From positions 64,698,865 through 64,762,864 of the forward strand of contig CM036753.1 of NCBI GenBank assembly GCA_020796225.1: DNA of 64,000 nt, written 5' to 3'. Source of the DNA: Arion vulgaris (lineage: Eukaryota > Mollusca > Gastropoda > Stylommatophora > Arionidae). Position numbers and translations under genes: made by a program. Of this stretch, positions 23,003-33,900 are shown one piece after another. Within the stretch, counting starts at the first letter, position 1; every line of letters starts with the position of its first letter. The notes beneath the pieces are model-generated. The model was not told the origin of the DNA, ran no database searches, and was given only the letters and a program-made list of their open reading frames with translations.

Positions 23003-23262
23003 CTTCTTTTTCTTCTTCAACGGCTCCATATGGATCACTTGTTAAATCACTCTTTGGGATTTATATGTGATCTGAGCCTAAGAGCTATTATACTTTGTGC
23101 CAGTTGCGCGCCTACAAGTAGGCCAGCACATCCGATTTATGCGACGCTTTTATTGACTGGTAACCGTTGCCCCTCATCAGTCACCTCTACGACGTCCTTG
23201 TTGGTTTCAGTGTTACTATTGTTTGCTCCCAGAGAACCCGGCACACATGGTCGTCTTCACAC
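23003..23262 (-). repeat. SINE family A copy
   Basis: The full length of about 260 bp has the family landmarks: TCTTCTTCAACGGCTCCATA at the left (antisense of the GAA-tailed 3' end), TATGTGATCTGAGCCTAAGA, GCCTACAAGTAGGCCAGCAC, ATCAGTCACCTC, and TTTGCTCCCAGAGAACCCGG at the right. It abuts the 15-bp array. Confidence 0.8.
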
Positions 23263-23274
23263 GTTCAATATGTT

Positions 23275-24240
23275 TGATTAAGTGTTTGATTGATAGGTGT
23301 TTGATTATGGTATTTGATTGATGGTATTTGATTGAGTATTTGATTGCGGTATTTGATTGATGGTATTTGATTGACAGTATTTGATTGTGGTGTTTGATTG
23401 ATATGTTTGATTGATAGGTTTGATTGATAGGTGTTTGATTGATAGGTGTTTGATTGTAGGATTGATTATAGGTATTTGATTGATATTTTGATTGATAGGT
23501 TTTGATTGTAGGTAGCTTTGATTGACTAGTATCGTGCTCTGACAGTAGTTTGATGATCATGTGTGGATTATCAGTGTTTATTGACTAGTGTGTACTTATA
23601 GGTCGTTTGAGATAGTATTTGATTGATAGGTATTTGATTGATAGTATGATTGATATGTTTGATTGATAGGTGGATAATGTGTTTGATTATATGTTTGATT
23701 GATAGGTGTTTGATTGATAGGTGTTTGATTGATAGGTTTTGATTGATAGGTGTTTGATTGATAGGTGTTTGATTGATAGGTGTTTGATTGATAGGTTTTG
23801 ATTGATAGGTATTTGATTGATAGGTGTTTGATTGATAGGTGTTTGATTGATAGGTGTTTGATTGATAGTTTTGATTGATAGGTGTTGATTGATAGGTGTT
23901 TGATTGATAGGTGTTGATTGATAGTGTTGATTGATAGTATTTGATTGATAGGTGTTGATTGACAGGTGTTTGATCGATAGGTGTTTGATTGATAGGTATT
24001 TGATCGATAGGTGTTTGATTGATAGGTGTTTGATTGATAGGTGTTTGATTGAAAGGTGTTTGATTGATAGGTGTTTGATTGATAGGTGTTTGATTGATAG
24101 GTGTTTAATTGATAGGTGTTTGATTGATAGGTGTTGATTGATAGGTTTTGATTGATAGGTGTTTGATTGATAGGTTTGATTGATAGGTATTTGATTGATA
24201 GGTATTTGATTGATAGGTATTTGATTGATAGGTGTTTGAT
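23275..24240. repeat. 15-bp minisatellite, about 64 copies
   Basis: The unit is GATAGGTGTTTGATT, with TATTTG and shortened variants. Since 15 is a multiple of 3, the plus strand opens with a Cys-Leu-Ile-Asp-Arg pentapeptide repeat over 23952-24137. This is not a gene. The first 400 bp are irregular; the right part is regular. Confidence 0.96.
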
Positions 24241-24917
24241 CTGTCTTAACAGTTTCTCTTCATATCTAAAGTTTTCAGGAATTTATTATTTGTTTGTATT
24301 CGTGTCCTTGCAAAACTATAAATTCTTTTAAAAGTTCACATTTCAAAGTCTGAAATTTAATCTTCTGTCAGTGTATTCAGGGATCATGTTTCTGCGTTGT
24401 AGATTAATAATGAATATCTGTAGCACCTGAACAAATCTCACTTTCTCTTTTGTACCTTCTAAATTGTTGTCTTTCTTTCCTTTCCTCTCACTTTTTCTTC
24501 CCATCTTTCTTTCTTTCCGTCTCTGTTATGCTGTACATCTACCTCTTCCTGTCTCGTTTTGTCTCTTCTTTTTATTTCTACTTTGATTGTCCACCTACTC
24601 TCCCTCTTTTCCTCTTTCTCTCTCTTTCTCGCATTCTCATATATTATATATTTTTCTCTCTCGAACCATTTTGCTAATCATCTCTTTCTACAATGCCTCT
24701 CACTCCTTTATCGTTCTCCTCTATTCTTTCTTTCTCTCTCACTCACTTCCAATCATGACTCATTTTAGACAGTTGCCCACTAACAATACTATATACATTG
24801 TATTTCTCGCTTACCGCGATATGTTACAAATGGCCTGCGAGTATTTTCTTTATACCACCTTATCCTGGGCAACTCGTTCAATTCATTTTGTGGAATTAAG
24901 TGTGATATTCTCAGTCT
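24241..24917. other. Unassigned, pyrimidine-rich stretch
   Basis: About 24450-24770 is CT-rich and opens several Ser/Leu/Phe-rich frames. No gene is supported. Confidence 0.5.
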
Positions 24918-25385
24918 TTTTCTTCTTCTTCAAACGCTCCATGTGGACCACTTGTTAACCACTCTTTGTGATTTCAGCTCTCTGCCAGTGTCAATAGGCG
25001 GAAAAGACACCGGAACATTCCTGCAAGACTACTCTCCTGGGTGAGCTGAGAAGCAACATGTGGCCACACCAGTCGACCTGAAGACTACGCTTTGGGGACA
25101 CCTGACAGATCTGAAGCTGTTTGCCCAGTTTGTGTTCCAGTAAATTAAGCACACGACCAGAGATCGCTGAAGAAGAAGAAGTATGTGGTATGAGGTCTAA
25201 GAGCGTTTGTATGTTGTGTCAGTTATGCACCTACAAGTAGGTCAGCACATCCGATTTCTGCGACGCTTTTATTTACTAGGGTAGCTTCCATAGGTCCCTA
25301 TCTCAGTCACCTTTTACGGCATGCCTTGTAGGTCGCAGTGTTGCTATTTGTGCTCCCCATTGGAAGGCCCAAAAAATACAGGCGG
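24918..25385 (-). repeat. SINE family A copy split by a LINE insertion
   Basis: The part 24918-24974 (CTTCTTCAAACGCTCCATG to CACTCTTTGTGATTT) and the part 25181-25385 (TATGAGGTCTAAGAGCG to TGTTGCTATTTGTGCTCCCC) join into one SINE with nothing missing. The intervening 206 bp are a LINE 3' end. No clear target-site duplication can be seen. Confidence 0.75.
24975..25180 (+). mobile_element. 5'-truncated LINE 3' end, RNase H-region family, nested in a SINE
   Basis: The sequence is the same family as 1787-2245: LCQCQ-type segment, PVDLKTTLWGHLTDLKLFAQ, a stop, then ACGACCAGAGATCGC and a terminal run of GAAGAAGAAGAA. It is a very short 5'-truncated insertion, as target-primed reverse transcription often produces. 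It lies in the opposite orientation to the host SINE. Confidence 0.75.
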
Positions 25386-25603
25386 ATGTTCTCAGTAAAG
25401 TTCGTTTCAGAGTTTCTCTTGTGCGTTCATTTTTTCTTGAAGCATTTGCCTACAACGTCAATGCCTGCTTTGTGATTACTACACCCGCTTAGTGACATAA
25501 AACCTATCTGGACGCTACATTAATAATGCATGTCCGTGGTCAGTTAGTGCTAGAGAAAAATCAATAACATTCAACTAGAGTAACACATTTTCTCTGATAT
25601 CTT

Positions 25604-25862
25604 CATATTCTTCTACTTCGAATGCTCCATATCGACCACTTGTTAACCACTCTTTGGGATGTGTATGTGATCTGAGCCTACGACCGATTGTACGTTGTAT
25701 CAGTTATGCGCCTACAAGTAAGCCAACGCATCCGATTTCTTTGACGCTTTTTATTTACTAGTGTAGCTTTCCTAGGCCTATATCTCAGTGGTCTCTTACG
25801 ACATGCCTCGTAGTTCGCAGTGTTACTATTCTTTGCTTCCCTTGCAAGCTCCGGCAACATAC
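25604..25862 (-). repeat. SINE family A copy
   Basis: Complete landmarks from TTCTTCTACTTCGAATGCTC through GCCTACAAGTAAGCCAACGC to TTTGCTTCCCTTGCAAGC. An ordinary copy, about 10% diverged by eye from its neighbours. Confidence 0.8.
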
Positions 25863-26180
25863 AGGCAATCTTCAATTTCATTATTCTTTCTTGTTTTCTG
25901 TATTCCTCACTGCTCCTTGTGAAGAATGGACCACAACAGTTGGCTTCCACTTTCCCCAGTCTTTTACCGTTTTCCTTATTACTTCCTAGGATAAATCCAA
26001 TATACTTCTTTTCCTCAGGAAGACACCGTCTCCAGGTCTGTTTAATTAAGTCATCCACTTTTTCGTTTTCCTTGCAGGTTCCATTGAAAAAGATATGAGA
26101 CTATGTCTTTCGTTGGGTATGGACATTACAACGCGATTTTCTTGCTCTGACCTCGGTGGTATTGGATTTCAGTTTTTGTT
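25863..26180 (-). pseudogene. LINE C-terminal fragment
   Basis: On the minus strand WNLQGKRKSG and, after a shift, LIKQTWRRCLPEEKKYIG give the QGKRKRGRPKxTWRR signature that follows the thumb in RTE-like LINEs. The segment NCCGPFFTRSSEEYRK comes next but is not clearly conserved. The open frame 25678-26058 runs from this fragment into the SINE, so it is a composite and not a gene. The fragment is related in type to 59120-59330. Confidence 0.55.
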
Positions 26181-26331
26181 ATAATTATTTATAATCAATA
26201 GAAAATTGGGCAGAAAGTTTTTAATTAATACTTCCTGTAATTTAGTTGGCCTCCCTTCATATCAGAAGAATGAGAATTTCAAGAATTCTACTATGCATTC
26301 TCGCAGATCTTGCTATGTCTAAGTCCTACTA

Positions 26332-26436
26332 TAGTCTGTCCATTAATTCGTGAGCACGTTTGAAATTGATTTTCTCGAAAACTACCTGTTGGATCTCAGT
26401 GATTTTTGCATGCAGCCTTAGAATATCCATGACGCT
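26332..26436 (+). repeat. Left terminal inverted repeat
   Basis: It starts TAGTCTGTCC and ends ATATCCATGACGCT. It pairs with 28406-28509; the left copy has TCTCGAAAAC where the right has TCTGAAAAC. Confidence 0.93.
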
Positions 26437-26999
26437 AAAATAAAGCTAACCAGTAGTCCATAGATGCTACGGATTTTGCACATCGGCGAATTCCTTTGAT
26501 CTTTTATGACAATTGCAAATACGGGGCTCAAATTTTAGATTTTACAGTAATCCCTAGAATTTGTCCATGTCAATTCTATTCATAGGTGTATCTCCATATT
26601 AACTTGATAGGTCAAGTAATTAATTGTGTTGCCCTTTATGTGCAATCGTGAACTTGGATACAATATGCAACAGTTAGTCCTCCCTTCGGTCACCATTAGA
26701 CCCCAGGGTGTCTTAACTTCACCACAAATTGTATGATGGTAGACGCATTTGGATATGGAAATGTATACGTTACTATTTCTCAGTCTGTAATCAAAATAGG
26801 ATTTGTATCATCCCGAATCTGACGATTCCATGAGGTTGATAATTGTTACTGGCTGGACAAATTGTAATCCATCTCGGTGCCAGTACTCGTCTTCCTCTCG
26901 GAGCACATGTTCAACACACTTCTTCAGAACTGCATGTCTATCATTGAGAGGACTCACGTGTCAGAACTTCAACATCACACATCAACGTCCTGTTCTGTT

Positions 27000-27790
27000 C
27001 GGCAACTTGCCTTTTACTTTAGCCCAGACAAGCTCTATCGGATTGAGGTGAGCATGATATGGAGGTAGTCGCAAAGACGTGTGGCCGTATTCCGCAATGA
27101 TTTTGTCAATATGAAACACCTTTGTCTTATTTGTCATCCTCACCAGGTGCAACAACTCAGGTTTCAAATATGTATCATCGAAGCTGACATTTTCCTTAGC
27201 AAGCCAAGTCCTAATTTGATCTTTTGTATTTGATGCAGTTGGTACTTTGTCTTCCGCTGATACTGCGTTGTGATAGGATGCATTATCCATTACCAAGCAT
27301 GATGGTCTGTTTAGAATTGGAAGTAGATCTTTCTCCATCCAGTGCCTGAAAATATGTCCATTCATTTCTGTGTGGTAGTCCCTACCGTCGGTACTTTTGA
27401 TTGGAAAATAAGTCCAGCGTCATGGACAAGACCTTCTTCACTGCTTCCTGCATGTGTTAGTATAATACGCTGGCCTTTGCTGCTTGGTATTTTTCTTTTC
27501 TGTTCACCGTCTACTGATTGCCATTCTTTAGCATTGGTGTGGTGAGCATTGACCCAGGATTCGTCCAAATATACAATATCATAGCCTTGCCTCCGCCGCT
27601 CACGGATCTGCCTCAGGTATTTACTTCGGCAGCAATTAAATGTGGCTTTTCACAAATAATATTCCTGCCGCCTATAGTTTTCTGAAGGTGAAGCCGGCGG
27701 CTCTTACAATTTTCCATAGAGTACTTTTAGAAATGTCTATGCTGCAATCTGATTCAGTTTTAATTTCAGTTTCCTGAGAGTAACAAGTTG
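27000..27790 (-). pseudogene. DDE transposase of the Tc1/mariner-type element
   Basis: The enzyme would cut and paste the element. On the minus strand the catalytic core reads YLDESWVNAHH (first Asp), then GSSEEGLVHDAGLIF, a break near 27360, CLVMDNASYHN (second Asp, 27285-27287) and PPYHAHLNPIELVWAKVK (Glu, 27033-27035). By codon position 83 residues separate the second Asp from the Glu, far more than the 34-41 of classical Tc1 and mariner. That matches a long-spaced DDE lineage in animals. Upstream, SKYLRQIRERRRQGYDIV precedes the first Asp, and ICEKPHLIAA lies in another frame. At least two more shifts (near 27640 and 27680) break the N-terminal half, and no DNA-binding domain is readable beyond. 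Confidence 0.88.
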
Positions 27791-28405
27791 ATTTGTCGCA
27801 AACATTTTCAAGAGCTCCCGTCTTATGACATCTATGTCAAAGTCGTCAATTGTTCTTTTCCGTCCTTGCTTGACATTAGTGCACTTTGTGTCCTGTTTAA
27901 TCCATCGGGAAAAGGATTCTCTATTCAGACCAAGCGCCAGTTACGTTCGTTTCTCAGGGTTATGAAAATCGCAATATAGATGACCTCTCTTAGATTCCCT
28001 ACGGAAGTGTTGGTATAGTAAAACTGTAACCTTCTGCATTGTTATAAATGTGCACTTCAGACTCATTATGAATGTGATATCAATGTCAGTTTTGATAAGC
28101 CAACAAATATGATACAATAGCTTCATACAAATAGCGAGATACACCTATAACTATACAACGGTATCCCAATTATAACGTCATATGCTTTCCGCTTTCAAAG
28201 TCGACTTGGTTAGGTGCACGGGAATTCGTGAAATTGTTGTTTACTCACGATATTTAAATGTTACCATAATGTATTTTTAGAACAACGCGTCTGTGTACCG
28301 TAGATCTGTTACTATTGTGTACAATCCGGTGAGGTTGATTTTAATATAACCTGAAGAAGAAATATTTCAAACTACATCAAATTTTCTTGGAAAAAATATT
28401 TCTCT

Positions 28406-28509
28406 AGCGTCATGGATATTCTAAGGCTGCTTGCAAAAATCACTGAGATCCAACAGGTAGTTTTCAGAAAATCAATTTCAAACGTGCTCACGAATTAATG
28501 GACAGACTA
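28406..28509 (-). repeat. Right terminal inverted repeat
   Basis: Inverted partner of 26332-26436, ending GAATTAATGGACAGACTA just before the TA target duplication. Confidence 0.93.
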
Positions 28510-28667
28510 TACTAACTTATTGTATGTTTGTTTAGTCTAGGTCAACATTTAGCTTTTCAGAATGTGTACATTTATACACATTTGTCAGCACATATTTCAT
28601 CGGAAAATAAAGAAAATGCGTGCATTTACACATACACTCGCTCGTGTAGTACCGGAGCCAGTAAGTG

Positions 28668-28890
28668 AAGCAAAGAATATTACTAGTGCAACCTACAAGG
28701 CATGTCGTAAGAGATGACAGAGGTAGGACCTAGGGAAGCTACTCTAATAAATAAAAAGCATCTCATAAATCGGATGTGCGCATAACTGGCACAACGTACA
28801 ATCGCTCTTAGGCTTAGATCACATACAAATCATAAAGTGTTATTAACAGGTGTTTGATATGGAGCGTTGGAAGAAGAAAAATAACACACA
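28668..28890 (+). repeat. SINE family A copy
   Basis: The sense orientation is readable from GAAGCAAAGAATATTACTAG through CTACAAGGCATGTCGTAAGA, TCGGATGTGCGCATAACTGG and GGCACAACGTACAATCGC to the 3' tail GGAGCGTTGGAAGAAGAAA. The usual CTACTTGTAGGC segment is deleted. A CA-rich microsatellite (28890-28985) follows the tail. Confidence 0.78.
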
Positions 28891-28985
28891 TACACACAGA
28901 CGGACACACACTCATTCTGACACACACACACACATATACACATATACAGTCAGACCCACACATACACACACACAAACGTTAATCA
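28890..28985. repeat. (CA)n-rich microsatellite
   Basis: ACACACATACACACAGACGG-type repeats directly follow a SINE tail. Confidence 0.9.
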
Positions 28986-29152
28986 ATAGAAAATCGACCC
29001 CTAAAGACACATAAAATTCATGCAATTAAACAACAGGACTAAAATAACAACATGAGATAAAAACGTGTATCGAAATTCGGCCACAATTTTCAAGAATGAT
29101 TGTGATTGCCCCTACGTGTGACACATTCTTCCAAAACTCAGTTGTCTAGAAT

Positions 29153-29402
29153 ATATGCAGCCTTTATCTTTGCAAACCCAACGTTAAATTCTACTAGTGC
29201 TTTTCCACAATAAAATATGCAGCCTATATCTTTGCAAACCAAACGTTAAATTCTACTAGTGCTTTGCCACAATAAAATATGCAGCCTATATCTTTGCAAA
29301 CCCAATGTTAAATTCTACTAGTGCTTTGCCACAATAAAATATGCAGCCTATATCTTTGCAAACCAAACGTTAAATTCTACTAGTGCTTTGCCACAATAAA
29401 AT
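29153..29402. repeat. 62-bp minisatellite, 4 copies
   Basis: Four units of 62 bp run from ATATGCAGCCTATATCTTTG through ACGTTAAATTCTACTAGTGC to TTGCCACAATAAA. They differ only at single positions (CCCAACG/CCAAACG, TTTTCC/TTTGCC). Confidence 0.95.
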
Positions 29403-29427
29403 AACATGCTAGAATTTCAATCAGCTA

Positions 29428-29520
29428 CTTCTTCTTCTCCGAACGCTCCATGCCGACCACTTGTTAACCACTCTTTGTGATTTATATGTGATCTGAGCCT
29501 AAGAGCGATTGTACGTTATG
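29428..29520 (-). repeat. SINE family A, truncated copy
   Basis: Only the 3' third is present: CTTCTTCTCCGAACGCTCCA, ACCACTTGTTAACCACTC, TGATCTGAGCCTAAGAGCGA and TTGTACGTTA, then unrelated sequence. In sense orientation it is 5'-truncated. Confidence 0.75.
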
Positions 29521-29899
29521 CAATATATAACTTTGCTTAACGTGAATTCTCCAAAATGAGTTATTTTTATATTATTTTGGCCTACACGCTGTGATATAAC
29601 CAAAAGACTCGTTCTTTGGGTTGAAAGCCTCGCGCCTCTGCTTAAACTTTTCCCTCTGTAATTATTTTGTTTTACATCAGAACACATTTATTTTGCAACG
29701 GATACTGAATTAGACAGTATACTGGCATTGAGTCGTCTTAAAAAAAACCACTGCGAGCCAGTGTATCAGCTCAGAAGGACGAATAGGTTAAGGAGACTTG
29801 AATCTTCTACATAAAAAAATAAACAAATCAACGAGTTAAAAAGATTTTCATTCATTGAAAGTAGTGTGACAAAATTGGGTACCTAAAAGTGTTGCAAAA
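29521..29899. other. Unassigned sequence
   Basis: No supported gene. A minus open frame at 29499-29687 overlaps the SINE and has no motif. Confidence 0.45.
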
Positions 29900-30640
29900 A
29901 TTCTAAGAACCGCTGAGTTTACTTTTGATAGGAATAATTCACAATATTATCACAATATAGATGAGACTGCAGTACAACTATTTGATTGGCGAAACATGTT
30001 ATAACAAAGTACTGTAGTTTTACAAATTACAAAAACAATGATCGCAGTCGATTTGCTGTGGAGAATCGGTTGATTTCGTTGTATGGTACCTTGCGACCAC
30101 GTGGGCTCAACGTATTACATTCCCATGTTTCTTAGTACTTTCTCTTCCCATGCCTTGTAATCTATATGTGCATATGTTGCATGTATTCAAGCTATATATT
30201 TACTTGATTTTTATTGTTTCTCTTCTTTTCTATTTCTAGTTTTTATGTTGTTTTTTTGTGTTACATTTATTTCGTTATTCGTTTTTATTCCCAGATTTTC
30301 ATTAGAAACGTTTGAATGTCTCCAGTACGTAGTCGTCCATATGTTAGTGTTTTTTAAATTCGTCACTCCTGTTGTTCGTTTGTTGATAAAGGCCTTGTTG
30401 GTCGAAACGTTGCTGTATATTGTCATTGTGTTTGTATTTGATAAAACTACAGTACTTTGTTATTACGTTTTTCACAATATTATACATTTGAAAGCATGTT
30501 TTATTGTAATGAAAATTATTTGATGTAAAAATTATGGTAACCGCTGTGTTAGGCTTTTATAAGAATTACTCTCAATATTTTACATTTAAAAGCAATGTTT
30601 TTCTGTGATGGGAGCTACTTGTATGTTTAACTTTTTGTAC
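29900..30640. repeat. About 100-bp tandem duplication interrupted by a Penelope-like element
   Basis: If the insert 29951-30470 and one target copy are removed, 29908-29950 joins 30484-30535 as a unit starting AACCGCTGAGTTTAC and ending AAAATTATGGT. A second unit follows from AACCGCTGTGTTAGG (about 30540-30640). The two share AATATT, ACATTT.AAAGCA and TTTTATAAGAAT-like words. Confidence 0.6.
29951..30470 (+). mobile_element. Penelope-like retroelement, 5'-truncated, with inverted terminal segment and target duplication
   Basis: The right part ends with the PLE 3' region also seen at 16.4 kb: GATAAAGGCCTTGTTGGTCG, AAACGTTGCTGTATATTGTC, then ACTACAGTACTTTGTTATTA. The left part (about 29995-30040) carries the same end inverted (ATAACAAAGTACTGTAGTTT). 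Between them the GIY-YIG remnant survives only as ENRLISLYGTLRPRGLNVLH, starting at the same base (GATCGCAGTCGATTTGC) where the first copy continues. CACAATATTAT flanks both sides (29940-29950 and 30473-30483), a target duplication of 11-13 bp. Truncation plus an inverted terminal segment is typical of Penelope insertions. Confidence 0.82.
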
Positions 30641-30919
30641 TGTCTGTTAGCATTTTGTCTGCTGTTGCTATTAGCGAGTATCTGAGGCGGAATGAATATT
30701 GATAAATGGAATTGTGTGTTGATTTAAAAAGATATAGTCTATTAAAGGATGGTCACCAGGAATTTGGACAGGGTATTTGGGGATGAGATGTCATTGGGGA
30801 GTTGGAAAAGAAATATATATATGAGACGATGCTAATGACGATATAAGGAGATTGAAAGACAGATAATGGAGATGTGGAAATGGACGTTAATAAAATTAAA
30901 AGAATGGATAAGACGAGAA
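30641..30919. other. Unassigned sequence before the polypurine array
   Basis: No gene or repeat recognised. Confidence 0.5.
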
Positions 30920-33900
30920 GATGTAGAGAGAGAGAAGGTGAGAGGAATGCAGTGAAGAGAGAAGGTGAAAGAGATGTAGAGAAGAGAGAAGGTGAAAGAG
31001 ATGTAGAGAAGAGAGAGGTGAAAGAGATGTAGAGAGAGAAGGTGAAAGAGATGTAGAAAGAGAAGGTGAAGAGATGAGAAGAGAAGGTGAAAGAGATGTG
31101 AGAGAGAGTGGTGAAGAGATGTAGAGAGAGAAGGTGAAAGAGAGAGAGGTGGTGAAAGGAATGTAGAGACGAGAGAGGTGAAAGAGATGTAGAGAAGAAG
31201 AAGGTGAAAGGAATGTAGAGAAGAGAGAAGGTGAAAGAGATGTAGAGAAGAGAGAAGGTGAAAGGAATGTAGAGAAGAGAGAAGGTGAAAGAGAAGAGTG
31301 AAGGTGAAAGGAATGTAGAGAAGAGAGAAGGTGAAAGAGATGTAGAGAAAAGAGAAGGTGAAAGGAATGTAGAGAAGAGAGAAGGTGAAAGGAATGTAGA
31401 GAAGAGAGAAGGTGAAAGAGATGTAGAGAAGAGATAAGGTGAAAGAGATGTAGAGAAGAGAGAAGGTGAAAGGAATGTAGAGAAGAGTGAAGGTGAAAGG
31501 GATGTAGAGAAGAGAGAAGGTGAAAGGGATGTAGAGAAGAGAGAAGGTGAAAGAGATGTAGAGAAAAGAGAAGGTGAAAGAGAAGAGAGAAGGTGAAAGG
31601 AATGTAGAGAAGAGAGAAGGTGAAAGAGATGTAGAGAAGAGAGAAGGTGAAAGGAATGTAGAGAAGAGAGAAGGTGAAAGAGATGTAGAGAAGAGTGAAG
31701 GTGAAAGGAATGTAGAGAAGAGAGAGGGTGAAAGAGATGTAGAGAAGAGAGAAGGTGAAAGAGATGTAGAGAAGAGAGAAGGTGAAAGGAATGTGGAGAA
31801 GAGAGAGGGTGAAAGAGATGTAGAGAAGAGAGAAGGTGAAAGAGATGTAGAGAAGAGAGAGGTGAAAGAGATGTAGAGAAGAGAGAAGGTGAAAGAGATG
31901 TAGAGAAGAGAGAAGGTGAAAGAGATGTAGAGAAGAGAGAAGGTGAAAGAGATGTAGAGAAGAGTGAAGGTGAAAGGAATGTAGAGAAGAGAGAGGGTGA
32001 AAGAGATGTAGAGAAGAGAGAAGGTGAAAGAGATGTAGAGAAGAGAGAAGGTGAAAGGAATGTGGAGAAGAGAGAGGGTGAAAGAGATGTAGAGAAGAGA
32101 GAAGGTGAAAGAGATGTAGAGAAGAGAGAAGGTGAAAGAGATGTAGAGAAGAGAGAAGGTGAAAGAGATGTAGAGAAGAGAGAAGGTGAAAGAGATGTAG
32201 AGAAGAGAGAAGGTGAAAGAGATGTAGAGAAGAGAGAAGGTGAAAGAGATGTAGAGAAGAGAGAAGGTGAGAGGAATGTAGTGAAGAGAGAAGGTGAAAG
32301 AGATGTAGAGAAGAGAGAAGGTGAAAGAGATGTATAGAAGAGAGAAGGTGAAAGAGATGTAGAGAAGAGAGAAGGTGAAAGAGATGTAGAGAAGAGAGAA
32401 GGTAAAAGAGATGTAGAGAAGAGAGAAGGTGAAAGAGATGTAGAGAAGAGAGAAGGTGAAAGAGATGTAGAGAAGAGAGAAGGTGAAGAGAGAGAGAGGT
32501 GGTGAAAGGAATGTAGAGACGAGAGAAGGTGAAAGAGATGTAGAGAAGAGAGAAGGTGAAAGGAATGTAGAGAAGAGAGAAGGTGAAAGAGATGTAGAGA
32601 AGAGAGAAGGTGAAAGGAATGTAGAGAAGAGAGAAGGTGAAAGAGAAGAGTGAAGGTGAAAGGAATGTAGAGAAGAGAGAAGGTGAAAGAGATGTAGAGA
32701 AAAGAGAAGGTGAAAGGAATGTAGAGAAGAGAGAAGGTGAAAGGGATGTAGTGAAGAGAGAAGGTGAAAGAGATGTAGAGAAGAGAGAAGGTGAAAGAGA
32801 TGTAGAGAGAGAGAAGGTGAGAGGAATGTAGAGAAGAGTGAAGGTGAAAGGGATGTAGAGAAGAGAGAAGGTGAAAGAGAAGAGAGAAGGTGAAAGAGAT
32901 GTAGAGAAGAGAGAAGGTGAAAGAGATGTAGAGAGAGAGAAGGTGAAAGGAATGTAGAGAAGAGAGAAGGTGAAAGAGATGTAGAGAAAAGAGAAGGTGA
33001 AAGAGAAGAGAGAAGGTGAAAGAGATGTAGAGAAGAGAGAAGGTGAAAGAGATGTAGAGAAGAGAGAAGGTGAAAGGAATGTAGAGAAGAGAGAAGGTGA
33101 AAGAGATGTAGAGAAAAGAGAAGGTGAAAGGAATGTAGAGAAGAGAGAAGGTGAAAGAGATGTAGAGAAGAGAGAAGGTGAAAGAGATGTAGAGAAAAGA
33201 GAAGGTGAAAGAGATGTAGAGAAGAGAGAAGGTGAAAGAGATGTAGAGAAGAGAGAAGGTGAAAGGAATGTAGAGAAGAGAGAAGGTGAAAGAGATGTAG
33301 AGAAGAGATAAGGTGAAAGAGATGTAGAGAAGAGAGAAGGTGAAAGAGATGTAGAGAAGAGAGAAGGTGAAAGGAATGTAGAGAAGAGAGAAGGTGAAAG
33401 AGATGTAGAGAAGAGAGAAGGTGAAAGGAATGTAGAGAAGAGAGAAGGTGAAAGAGATGTAGAGAAGAGAGAAGGTGAAAGAGATGTAGAGAGAGAGAAG
33501 GTGAAAGAGATGTAGAGAAGAGAGAAGGTGAAAGAGATGTAGAGAAGAGAGAAGGTGAAAGAGATGTAGAGAAGAGAGAAGGTGAAAGGAATGTAGAGAA
33601 GAGAGAAGGTGAAAGAGATGTAGAGAAGAGAGAAGGTGAAAGGAATGTAGAGAAGAGAGAGGGTGAAAGAGATGTAGAGAAGAGTGAAGGTGAAAGGAAT
33701 GTAGAGAAGAGAGAAGGTGAAAGAGATGTAGAGAAGAGTGAAGGTGAAAGGAATGTAGAGAAGAGAGAGGGTGAAAGAGATGTAGAGAAGAGAGAAGGTG
33801 AAAGGAATGTAGTGAAGAGAGAAGGTGAAAGAGATGTAGAGAAGAGAGAAGGTGAAAGAGATGTAGAGAAGAGAGAAGGTGAAAGGAATGTGGAGAAGAG

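Larger units (their letters stand above)
26332..28509 (-). mobile_element. Tc1/mariner-superfamily DNA transposon, full length, 2178 bp, inactive
   Basis: Both ends carry inverted repeats of about 105 bp (26332-26436 and 28406-28509) starting TAGTCTGTCCATTAATTCGT. They are nearly identical apart from one base missing in the right copy and a few substitutions. TA lies immediately outside both ends (26330-26331 and 28510-28511), the target duplication of the Tc1/mariner group. A DDE transposase remnant on the minus strand lies centrally. The frame is broken, so the element is non-autonomous now. The small TIR divergence suggests moderate age. Confidence 0.92.

Noticed and set aside
23952..24137. 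61-codon Cys-Leu-Ile-Asp-Arg repeat peptide
   Set aside because: It is a consequence of a 15-bp minisatellite in frame; surrounding units break the frame.
25678..26058. 126-codon minus-strand frame
   Set aside because: It crosses the junction between a LINE 3' end and a SINE, so it is a composite.
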